Positions 44,801-56,800 of a DNA stretch of 64,000 nucleotides are shown here, piece by piece (the stretch's first letter is position 1; each line of letters opens with the position of its first letter). The stretch lies in NCBI GenBank assembly GCA_005406025.1, contig BGZK01000841.1, forward strand, positions 1-64,000, written 5' to 3'. The notes under the pieces are model-generated. The model did not search any database and was not told where the DNA came from. It saw nothing but the letters and a program-made list of their open reading frames with translations. The DNA comes from Eumeta japonica. Lineage: Eukaryota; Arthropoda; Insecta; Lepidoptera; Psychidae. The translations under genes were made by a program, and so were the position numbers.

Positions 44801-47800
44801 AATACATGAATTTCATATTTATCCGAACTCCATATGTTTCATTATCAAAAGCCGTGATCATGAAACATATCACGGCTTTTGTTATGTCTCATTATCATAT
44901 CAATGATAATGAGACATATTCAATTGACACAATTGACACAAACAGTAGCATTAAAAGAAAGTAAAACAATTTTACTTTTCATAGAACTAGAGATTTGTCA
45001 TAACAAATTATGACATACATAAAAAGAAACATATGAATTTCAATTACGAAAACGAACATTACTTATGGACACCTTCAATGCATCGCGCCCGCCCAGGCTG
45101 AAAACATTGACTCATCGACTGAAACGACATCAATTATATTTACTTCAATTGGAATTGTCAATAACCTAATTCACCAAATGGCTTTGAGAATTCCTATTGA
45201 TCATCTCGAGGCCTTCTAAGATTTCAGCATCCAAGTACAATTCAAAATGAATGTTGAAATATTATTTCGCAATTAAAAAATAATAATTTAAAATAATTAG
45301 AAAATAAATTCAATTAAATTACAATAAAATTTAAATAGATGAAAATATTGTAACTTTAGTCTATTTAATGAAAATGCTAATTAAGGAATTAGTTTTGAAT
45401 TCTGGTTATATATTTTTATTGTTATTTTTTTTTTCATTACTATGGGGGCTAACCTCTTTTTACAGACAAGCTGAGGCCCCGCACCGCGTGGCACGGCTTG
45501 CTGATCACGTTCCAGTAACATTTTCGTAGCTCGTGCGCCAACAAGGCATCAGTAATTTCACCTTTCGCTGTGACATGTATATTTCAATAAGTATATAAGA
45601 GACTGAAAGTTGTATAAAACAATAAAATGCCCGATGTACCACTGTTATTACAAAATTGGTGTATAGTAGGAAATAGCAGCGTAGATAGGCACAACGTGAC
45701 TAACGTCCATGCGACCGCTGCTGCTACGTGTTAAGTGTAAAATAGAAAACGAACAAGAATGGATGAGCACGGATATAATTCACTCAGACGACTACTTTTG
45801 CTACAAAATGAATATAAAAATAAAACACAACTTGTTGCTGCAAAATATGCTCTTGATCTAAAATTTGTATTTTTATAATAGTTCTGAGAAGCAAACAGGC
45901 ATGCGAGCAATCAAAAAGTTGGTAGTCACGGCCGCCCAAGGAAACTCGACACCCCAAGGAGTCACCCGTGCGTTGCTGGCCTCTTGAGTAAGAATAGGAT
46001 ACACCATGGAGGGGGAGTCGGTTGATGGAGAGAGGAGCGGTGTAATGTAATAGGTCACCGAAAGGGTCATTGACTGGACGAAACGTAACAGTGGAAGCGG
46101 TGATTTCACATCTGTATTTTGCGAAAGTGTGATATCTCAGTCGGTTTTACATGCAACAGACGTTTCAGACATTTTTATGTGAAACGTGGTAGGTATACCT
46201 GTTATACATCATTTAAAAAAATATTCACACGGTCACTGATAAAACAAATTTTAATTTAGTTAGAACACACAAATAACTCAAAGGTATTTCATTAAAATTT
46301 CATAATTAAATATTTATAAATTTCTAATTTATAGTACATTTTTTTTTATTTTTAGAATCCGTGAAACACATTCACGGTTATTATCCATGGTACTATCAAT
46401 TTTATTTAATTCTAGGTAAAACTATATAAAATAACAAAGGTAGAAAGTTAATAATTTATTTCCTATAATGCTAAAAAAATTTATTACAGTCAAAATATGA
46501 TATATTCTTACATATATATTGAGTAAAAATATTGTCGGTTTCGCTGTCGCAGGCGCGTTTGCGTGCGGTGTTATGCTAGCTGTATTCAAAACAAACACTC
46601 TATAATATAGTATGATTTTGTAAAACGCCGATAAAGAACTTGAAGTTTTCATTTAAAAACACCTGCCTAAATCTGTAAACAAGTACAAATTGTGTTCAGA
46701 TCATCGCACACGGTCGCATCATAATGACCAGTGGCCTGGAAAACTCTTCTTTTTTCTAATGGCGGACGATGGATGTTATTTCAGTTACATTAAAATATGA
46801 ATAGCAACAATTCTCTACAACGTAAGGTACGCGGTGCAGTTAGTGTATTTTGGTCAGCAATGCTTGAGCTACTCACGCAAGCTGATGGACTCCCGCACGT
46901 AGTCGCGCTCGGCGGCGGCCATCTTGTCGCGGTAGTGAAGCGACGGACTACCGAACAGTTTCCTCACGATTGCTTCCTTCGGTTTTGTCAACAGCCCTTG
47001 TTCTATCAGTAACACCAACAACTATCGAGAAATACACGTCAGTTCGGGAAAATATTTCGCAATAAAAAATTCATTCATACGTTACTACATATAAACTTAA
47101 AAATAAATATTAGAGGTGAAACTAGAAGCTAATCGATAAATGAAATTTAATGATCGCTCATTGCAAAGTTGTTAACTACTTAAATAATAATAAGTAATTA
47201 AAAGATAAAAAAATTCTTTTCATAGGATAATTTTGAGAACCACAGTAAAGACGGAATCTATTTGGAAAACTGTTATATTTAAATTTGAAAAAAGAAATAT
47301 ATAAATGTGATACCTCAAAAATTATGAAATTGGCATACATAGAATTCAGAAAAAGTCATAATTACGAAAGTATTCCAAAAATAATATATAAAATGGAAAT
47401 CGTGGCCTACTATCAATAGCGAGATACGTACCCGCTCGTCATACTGAAGATGGAGTTAACATAAATGTAAAACAGAAACATTTCGCCAAGTCCGTGTCCA
47501 TCGTCTGTCTGAACGCGGTTTAGCTCAGGGGCTCTTAATCTTATAAAACTATAAATTGGTACAAGTATACACATTACCCACATTGATAAAGTAGTAAAAC
47601 AAAATGTTAGGGTACCTATCCCATACATTAAGTAGGGATGACTTTTTTTCTTGTCAAACCATAGTGCGGGGTATCGTTAGACAGTTCTTTTAAAAACATG
47701 ACGGTCTGTGAAAACCATTTCTCGATTTAGGGATCCATTTGCAAAATATAAACTTTAACCTGCTAATTTTTGTTAGAGTCATGTCCACCTCCCGTGCCAG

Positions 47801-50800
47801 CTAAATGGTTATTCCGGGATATGTGAAAAAAATCATGATAGTATTCTTTCAAAGAGAAATTATTTATAAATATTAATTGATACCTTAAGGAAACTAACAT
47901 TTTATATCAGTCTGTTATTTTATTGTTGTTATTGAGAAATATTATCTCCTGGGAGATAACATTTTTTATATGTTTCTTTAACTGACATGTTTATTTGGTA
48001 TTTTTTTTTCATTATTGCTTGTGCATAAATTCGCTGCGAGACGAAGATTAGAAAACAGATTTTTTTAATTTTATTTTTAGCGAGGGGCAAACGTACACGT
48101 AAGCTACCAGAGCGCTGATGGTCACCGCCACCTATGGGCACTCACAACACTAAAGGTATCACCAATGCGTTGCCGGCCTGGCGGTCTCTTGGGAAGGAAT
48201 AGGATGGTTTTTTAAGTACTTTAGCATATAAAGTTAAAAATAACAAAGTATACAATTTTAATATGTATATCCCATTTTGATAATATCTTGTCATTGAATT
48301 AAGGGTATTAAAAAAATAATTCCATTATTCTTGTTAAAACAAACGAAAACATAAGGGCTCTTAATCAATGAGAAACGTAAAGTATTTACATTATAGGGTC
48401 AAAGTGACTAAAATGGAAACCGTATTTTTATTGAAACGTTTAGTAGATTTAGCGCTTTCCAAGTTTCCAGGCACGCGAGCCTCGCGCCCGCGCCTCGCTG
48501 CGACGTCAACGCGTCGGCCTCGAGGGAGCACAGCCCGCATGAGCGTTGAATCATTACCCCTTTCCTCGGGACATATAAAATAATGTTTACTTATTTTTTA
48601 AAAACACACACAACATAGCAGTATAAGTTAATATAACATTATAAGGTATATACATATATACGTTCTATACGCATATATATATTTACACAACGTGCTCCAG
48701 ACGTTTTCTGTTCACTTCTGCAAATAACTTTACTGATGATAACTATCAAAAATTGTTAAAGAACATATTCTGAAATGCTTAGTTACTGAGATTTTTGTAA
48801 ATTTACAAAAACGAAACGTTCATTGGTCGTTCGTATATCGTTGATTCATTTCGTTCAAAAAGTTAAAAAAAATTAAAACTTAATTTTTAGATATAAATTG
48901 TTTGAAAACTTATAACATCATTAGTAGTCATTTGTTAAAGTTAAACAAAAATGTCCGGAGCACGTTGTATATATAATATCACTTTTCAGTTTTAGCATTG
49001 TTTCGGTTATTGGCCCACCGACAGCAGCCGCGTGCTCTAACCGATGTTTATTGATACTCTGACAGATTCTTCTGGAAAATTCATACAACAGGAATAAAGT
49101 TTTTATAAGTAAGTAGACTAAGAAATTCAAACCTTTTAAATTTCTGTAGCAACTACGACGTTCAAAATATAGTCCATAATCTCGCAAAACACATGCTCGC
49201 TATACTATTAAACATTATCAATACTGCTTATTCTTTTACATCGTTCGCAATTGGATTTCAAAACAATTATAATTGATATCAAATATAGTCCTGTAGTTTC
49301 ACGAAAGTTTCAAACCATGTGATTTGTGAGACACGATAAATAGTGTCATTAGTATTTTCTACAATAATTCATACAAAATGTCTGTCTCAAAAACCATTGC
49401 TAAAAATGTATTTAAAAAAAAATGTTTTTACCGTAGGAGCCCGGACAGCTTAAGGTATGTCTGTCGTGCGAGGGGACTCACCCTAGTTTTCGCTGACGCT
49501 TGTGCCAAGATCCAGGCCCTCGGCGCCTGATACGTGCTACTAGATAGCACTATAGTTTTATTATGTTTTCACTCCCGCAAATTGTTTTCCTGTATAAAAA
49601 CTGTATTAACCCGCATCCGCCCGCGTTTTCCATTTTTAACTCATCCGCGTGAGGTGTCACTTCCGAACAAAGACGGCATATTACCGCACCTTGACCACAG
49701 ATGGCTAGTAACCGCCTCCCCGCGTTTGTCTCCGCATTTGTCAGTTGTCTATAGTATAAGGCATTAAACTACAGTTTTAAAAATGGGAAAATGGAGTAAA
49801 AATTTACTGAATAACTACTTGAAAACAGTCAATCGCACAGGCGGCGCTAGCGCGGCCTGCCTGCGCTGCCTTCTTATAATCTTAGCAGGACAACTCTTTA
49901 GCAATATTGTATTGTATGAGGTGTTAATTCGCGGAAATCCATAGTAGACGCTTGCCTGCAACATGTATTAACATGCAGCATGCAACCCACCGATGACCCT
50001 CGAATCTGCCTCTCCACTACGAATCTTTATCCAAATGATTGAATATTGATTCCAGAGGATTGACAGATATCGAACACCTAAGCAAGTGTTATTTATTACT
50101 ATAATTATCTAATTCCGCCAACTATTAAATTGTTTAGTTCTACGTACGTTTCATGCCAACAAGGCACATCTTCAGGAATTGCATTGCCGACAGTCGTTAG
50201 ACAGGCCGCTGTCATGCAATGACAGCGGCCTGTCTAACGAGGTTGTGTTGGTTGTTTTAACGCTCCTTGCACCCTGGTGGATGTGACTGTCGGCAATTTC
50301 CTGAAGATGTGCCTTGTTGGCATGAAACGTACGTAGAACTAAACAATTTAATGGAATTAGATAATTATATAGTAATCTGCTCTTTCGATATATCTGTCAA
50401 TCCTCTGAATCAATATTCAATCATTGAATGAAATTCGTGTGAAAATGTCATGTTAACATGTTACATGTTGCACAACTCTCAATAACCGTAGAAATAAGGT
50501 GATTAATTTAATTTGGAATTGAATTCTCATACTGTGACCAGAACGCACTTGATATCTAAAATTCTCATTATCGAATGTAAAGGATCAATCTGAGACTATT
50601 TTTATAGGAAAAAGGAATGGAAATTAGTTGATACTGATGTATTCTTGGGCGTTAAGGCAGATAATTTTCAATGGGTTAGGATATTGATGAGTCAGCGAAA
50701 AGGGTTAGCCCCGCTGCATATGTAATACAAAGATAAGAAGTTTGTCCGAGCTCTCTCGTCCTTGTTGAAATGAGCGAGCCCAATTTTTGACCATCGTATA

Positions 50801-53800
50801 CGAAGGCGCAGATTCCTCAAGAACTGATACCATGTCTTCAAAAATTTCTTTGGGCGTTTTTCCTTTCTTTACGAAGTACTTTATTACGGCGCGATATTCA
50901 ATATTACTGAGATTTGACGATTCGGCTGACATGATGACGTTTGTGCTTCGACAGATAATTTGTTAATGACTTTAATAACGAAAGGAAGCTATATTTATAC
51001 TAACAAGAAGTGTCGCAATTAGTGGTAATAGTTGTGAAATAATGAGTCATCGCTAAGTACCTTGCGCCGCAGACTTATCAGCCGCCCCTCGTATGAATGG
51101 CCAATATTACGCGAATTTATTGGCTCAGGCACGAGAAGCAGTCATACAGAAGCGACGTGGGAAGTTATCGCGCGGAGTGCTGTTTTTACAAGACAATGCA
51201 TCTGTCCACACGGCGCGGGTTTCGAGGCAGGCCCTGAAGGACACGGGCTTCTGGGAAATTGACCACCCACCCTACAGCCCAGATCTAGCTCCCAGCGACT
51301 ATTTCCTTTTTTCCAATTTAAAAAAGGAGTTACGTGATCGTAGATTTGTTGATGACAATCAAATGAATATGGCTGTAGAAAGCCATTTTGACTGCAAAGA
51401 AAAGGAATATTTTTTGGGCGGTTTGAAGGCGTTATACACCAGATGTGAAAAATGTATTTCGCTTGAGGGAGACTATATTGAAAAATAAAAATAAAATACT
51501 CGTACTTTTCTTTCATTTAATGCCTTAGGCCGCGGACTTATCAGCCGCCCCTCGTAATTAAACCTTTTTTCTAATACATTCAACACGTGGGTGTGATTAC
51601 GGAATTTTTTTTTTAAGGTTATTTCAGCTTAACCTTAGTTTTTGATTGTAAATATCAGTGAGTTAAGCCATTAATTACAATAATATATAATAACGATAAC
51701 AATAATAGTAATAATTCTATTATAATTAATGAAATGCTATAATCTTAGTAGCAGAAAGGTGAAATAATTGTATTATTTTTGTATCCATGTCTATGATAAT
51801 AAAAGCCTTTTGCATAAACTTTATCTAATTTAGCTTTATTCAACCAATTCCTGTGAAGTTGTAAATAGTAAATCATTTTTCGAAAAATGATGTCCTAAAG
51901 AAGTTTCACTTCTTACTTGTGTACACTAATACACACACACTTTTTGTTTTGCGATAGCTTTATATATGACCGTGCCTTTGTAATGTTTATTTATTATTTT
52001 GTTAATTATTTTATTATTTGTATTGTTATAGAATACGGCTACTCTCAAGTTTCTTACTCGTTCTTCTTGTGCAATAACTGCCTTACAATCGAGTGGAAAT
52101 TAAAAAGTAGTCATTTTGAAGTACTACAAATTCTTTTTTTTTTGTGACGTGTTTCAAGTATTATATTACAATCCGTAACATAAAGATATTTTTAATTTCA
52201 ATTATAATTATATATATAAATAACAACATAGGAATAATAAAACAACCCAGGCAATTAAATATGTGTGTGCTGCAGAAATGCAACAAGGTCTTATTACGTA
52301 ATAAGTGGGTCGGCGTCGATATCTACTCAGAAAGGAAATCGTTGATTTACATCACAAGTGAGGAAGAACCATACAGTACGCATAAGTCCGCATCCCTCTC
52401 TATTTGGGTAACTTCAGTGTGTATACATATGAGGGTGTGCCAAAATATGATGATTTTTTTTTTCGTTATCAGCCTAAAATATCGCAGGATATGTTCAAAC
52501 AAAAATTCTGTCAAAGGCGGAACTTTTAATTTATGATGTTTTCCATGGAACTTAAAGTTTTCATATTTAAATAACATGGAAAACAGATTATTATAAATTA
52601 ACATATTATTAAATATTAACATTATTTTGCTCGGTAAGCAAAAAGGAACTTTTATTGATAAAATCAATAGAACTTTTTTTTCACCACTTTTATGATGAAT
52701 GACGAATGACGTTTTTATTTCTAGCCGTAATTAAATTAATGAAAACTCGTACTCCTCAAATGATTAATTTGATATGTTCAAAAATGTTGATAGAAACAAT
52801 AATATTGTAAACAAAATAAAATTTACTCACGAAGTAAGCCAAAAACTGCGCGATGAGGATCGCCAAGATGTAGCCATAGCCGCGCTCAGCGTCGAGGTAG
52901 GCATGCGGCCCGAACCAGCGCGGCGTTGCCTGTGCACCTGCAGACAGAGCCGTCGTTAGTAATACTTCACAGAGAATTATACATGTCTCAACTAGCGAAC
53001 CCGACTGACGTTGTCTTGCCCGAACGTTGGCTTACTTATTATTAGCTGGTTAACAAACCTATTTTCGATAAACTTTATACCAAGTGATTAGTTGTTTTTG
53101 AAGTCGGTTTCAGCTAAAGATAAATCAGAGAGCTAAGTCTCCTTAAAAGAATAACATCTCCTTTTTGACTCAAAATTTACCCAGAGGGTGTCTACCAGAA
53201 CAAAGCTTGTCCGGCTTTGAGCAGGGGCACACGAACACGCGCACCCGGTGTCCTCAAGCTGCTGTCTATCCCAGTTACTACTCCTTCCAGGGATGACAAT
53301 ATCCTTCTACCCTATCCTTCCTACCCCAAAACCTCAATATCCCGTTGACCTCCCATTCTTCCTACTGCCTATCTCGTTGACTTCCCATCCTTTCTACTCC
53401 CTATCCCTCGTACTTGCTACAAAACTCACAAAATTTGATTTTCGCGGTAATTAAAAATTTATTACTCCACGAGGGTACTGACATTACCAAAGAATCCCTC
53501 TCTGGCCTAGTCCCGGGCAGTCCTACCCGGTGGCGTGGCATGGGTGGGGCGGAGGGGGCGGCCCGCCCCGGGCGGCAGCACGCGGGGGCGGCAAAATGTC
53601 GCCGGTGAAGCGGGTTGAGATCTGATCTATGATTTATTCATTACATGTGTCAGACACACTATAATGTTCCATTTTTATCTAAAATTTTGCGCACAAACTA
53701 TTTTTTAATATTTATTTAAAAGGAAAACTGCGAAATCACTGACAGAGCTCTTTATAACGTTTGTTTGTTTACATACGAACGGAAACATCGCATCACGCCG

Positions 53801-56800
53801 CACCGCCGTGCCGGCGCGCGAGCCGAGTTGAGCGGCACTCCTTATTATGTTAATTTCTCATATAAAATCTTTTGTTTCACGCGTCGGCCCGTGTCGATGC
53901 CTCTCTTTCGCACTCATTGAATTTAGTACTACGCATTTGTACTGAACTTTGTTTGTTTTAGTGCATCGTGAAGTACCGTTACGCAATCACGCATTACTCG
54001 TATGTTTGTTTCGCGAGAGTTTCGGATACGGAACGAAAGTCATTTTGATTGTGTTTCGATCTTTTAAATACTGTTGAATCTTCTAAAACTAAACATTTAG
54101 ATCTTTACCCAATCTTTGAACTAGTTTTTGAAAATGAAAAGAGTCAAAGAAAGCGGTCCGGAATTCCGCAAAAAAAAGGCTAAGAAAAAAGCAGATGCGA
54201 AGAAGTCTCAAGGTGCATTACTGAAATATTTCAGTTCCAGTTCTGGTTCGAAAGCCACGTTAACGTCTTCGGTGGCATCCTGCAGCAGCGGGAGTGATTC
54301 CAGTGTGAGTAGATATATGATTCCTCCATCTAGAATCGTGCGTGGCCTAGAATTACTCCAGTTATTTTAGACAGAACATGTATGGGCTGGGTCGCTCGCA
54401 ATAAATTGCAAGGTTCTCTATCTTTATCGTTAACTGAGTTCGAAAAAGTAAAAAAATCAAAATGTGTATGTATGTATGTGCGTCTGTTTTCAGTTGTTAG
54501 CTCTAGAGCCTAAGCCGCTGAACCAAATTGGATGAAATTTTATATTAGGGGATGTTTTGTAAATGTCTAGGAACATTTTTTTTGTTTTTTGATAACTTGA
54601 TTATTTATGGTACCTGTCATATAAATAAAACATAATTTTTCATTTAGCTCAAAAATGGCGCCAACGATTTTTCTCAAATTTCTCGTCATTTTATCTTTTA
54701 ATAACATCTATAACATGGCATACTCAGTCAGTTTTTACCGGAAAACTCTAAAAAAGGTAGCTGCCATACAAAATAAATTTTGTTTGTAAATTTTCCTATA
54801 AGCCCGGCAAACCGCGCCGTCACCAAAACCACTTTTGTTTTGTGATAGATAAAATACTTATTTGAAATTTTAACGTGTCCTCCGGCCAATATTTATGGAA
54901 ATACATAACTTACTTTACAGGCACAAGAAGAAGACGTGCCTGCCGTCGCAGTTGGAAGTAGTTCTGGTCCCACCACAGAGCAGGGTCAAGATGAAGTCGA
55001 CTCACCAGAAGTACCTCAAGCATCTAGTCATAAGCCTGCAGAAAAAGTGAATGTTGCCAAAGAAGACATAATTGAAATCGTGCCTTCTGCTCCTGCCGAA
55101 GTCAAAGATGTGAATCTCGACGATGTAGGTTGCTGGCCTTCTCCTATGACCGACGAAGTCAGTACGCTTCTAGTACGTCGCGGATCTGACTCAGTACAGC
55201 ACATCGATTCCAAATATGCCGATGTTGTTCGCTCAGGGACTTCAACAAAAGGCGGTACCCGAAAACTAACCAAAGAGTGGTTCTACAAACCATTATCTAA
55301 CGGCGAAAAGATTCTCCGAACATGGATGGTGTACTCGCCTTTGAAGCAATCCTTGTATTGTTTTTCTTGCAAGCTGTTTGGCAATTCCGGCTCGAACTTC
55401 GCATCTGAAGAAGGATTCAACAAATGGTGGCAGCTTAATCCAAAAATCGGAGACCATGAAAATAGCCTGGGCCATGAACAGAGCTTCTTGAAATGGAAGG
55501 AGTTGGAAGTTCGCCTGAACTGTAAAGCAACCATCGATCAGAAACAACAAAAAGTTTTCGAAAGTGAGGAGAAGAAGTGGAGGGATGTACAGGTTGCTGA
55601 ATATTATCCAGTTCTTAGGCAAACAGAATCTGGCCTTCAGAGGACATCGAGAAGACATTTGAGGAGATGATAGTGGCAATCGCGGGAACTTTCTGGAGTT
55701 ATTGCACCTCCTAGCTAAATACGACCCTCTTCTAATGGAACACCTAACAAAGATAAAGCTGGGAGCAAAAGTCTCAGTTTCGTATCTATCTCCAGAAACC
55801 CAGAATGAATTTATAAACCTACTGGGACAGCAAGTTCGATCTACCATCATCCGTCGTATTCAAAAAGCTAAATATTATTGCGTAATCTTCGACAGTACAC
55901 CAGACATCTCCCACAATGACCAAATGAGCCAAGTTCTGCGATACGTACATATCGAAGGAGAAAAAGACGCCGTGGTAGAATCTTTCATTGCCTTCTTCGA
56001 ACCAAAAGGAAAAAATGCAGAAGATCTCAGCAACGATATAACCGCGAAGCATCAGACGGACTGGACATACAGAATGGCAGGCTTATGACAATGCTGCCAC
56101 AATGTCGGGGATCCACAATGGAGTTCAAGCCCGGATTAAAGCACTGAATCCGAAAGCTCTATTCGTTGCATACATAAACCACTCACTAAACTTGGGTGGG
56201 GTACACGCTGCTTCTGAATCAGTGGATTCCGTGACGTTTTTTGGAACTCTGGAGAAGCTATTTGCCTTCTTTTCTGCATCAACTGTTCGATGGAACGCTT
56301 TGGTTGCCGTCACAGGTCAAGCAGTGAAACGAGTCACCGAAACGCGCTGGAGCGCTAGACATGTAGCTGTCAAGATGCTTAAAAATAAGTTTGAGGTAGT
56401 TCTTGAGGTACTGGAGCAATTAACAGATTCATCTCAAACTTCCGAAACAAGATCGAGACCCAGTCTTCTCCTGATAGCCATGCAGTCATTTAACTTCCTA
56501 GCTTTTCTTGGTTTTTGGGCTGCAGTGCTACCTGAAGTAGATGACGCACAGATTTACCTGCAGCAACGAGGACTAAGTGTGAATAAGTGTGCTCAGAAAC
56601 TCTGCGCTTTAAAAACCCTCTTAGTGGAAAGTAGAGACCGTTTCGTGCAAGAAGCAATTGACTTTGCTAAGACTCTCTGCGAAAAACTCAGAAGCGAACT
56701 CAAAACGAGAAGAATTCGCAGGAAAAAACGCATGCATGGCGATAAATCTTCTGAAGTTGCAGCTTTGTCTCAAGAGCAGGAAATCCGGCGAGAGGTGTTC

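Noticed and set aside
43111..47021. Direct splice of ABCA exon 46877-47021 to exon 43111-43395
   Set aside because: The phases fit, but the product would lack the start of the nucleotide-binding domain. The exon at 45454-45567 fills the gap with the correct sequence and phases.
47413..47628. Hydrophobic minus-strand ORF as an additional ABCA membrane exon
   Set aside because: The flanking exons 3 and 4 already join in phase and continue one helix, and no matching splice sites were found for this ORF.
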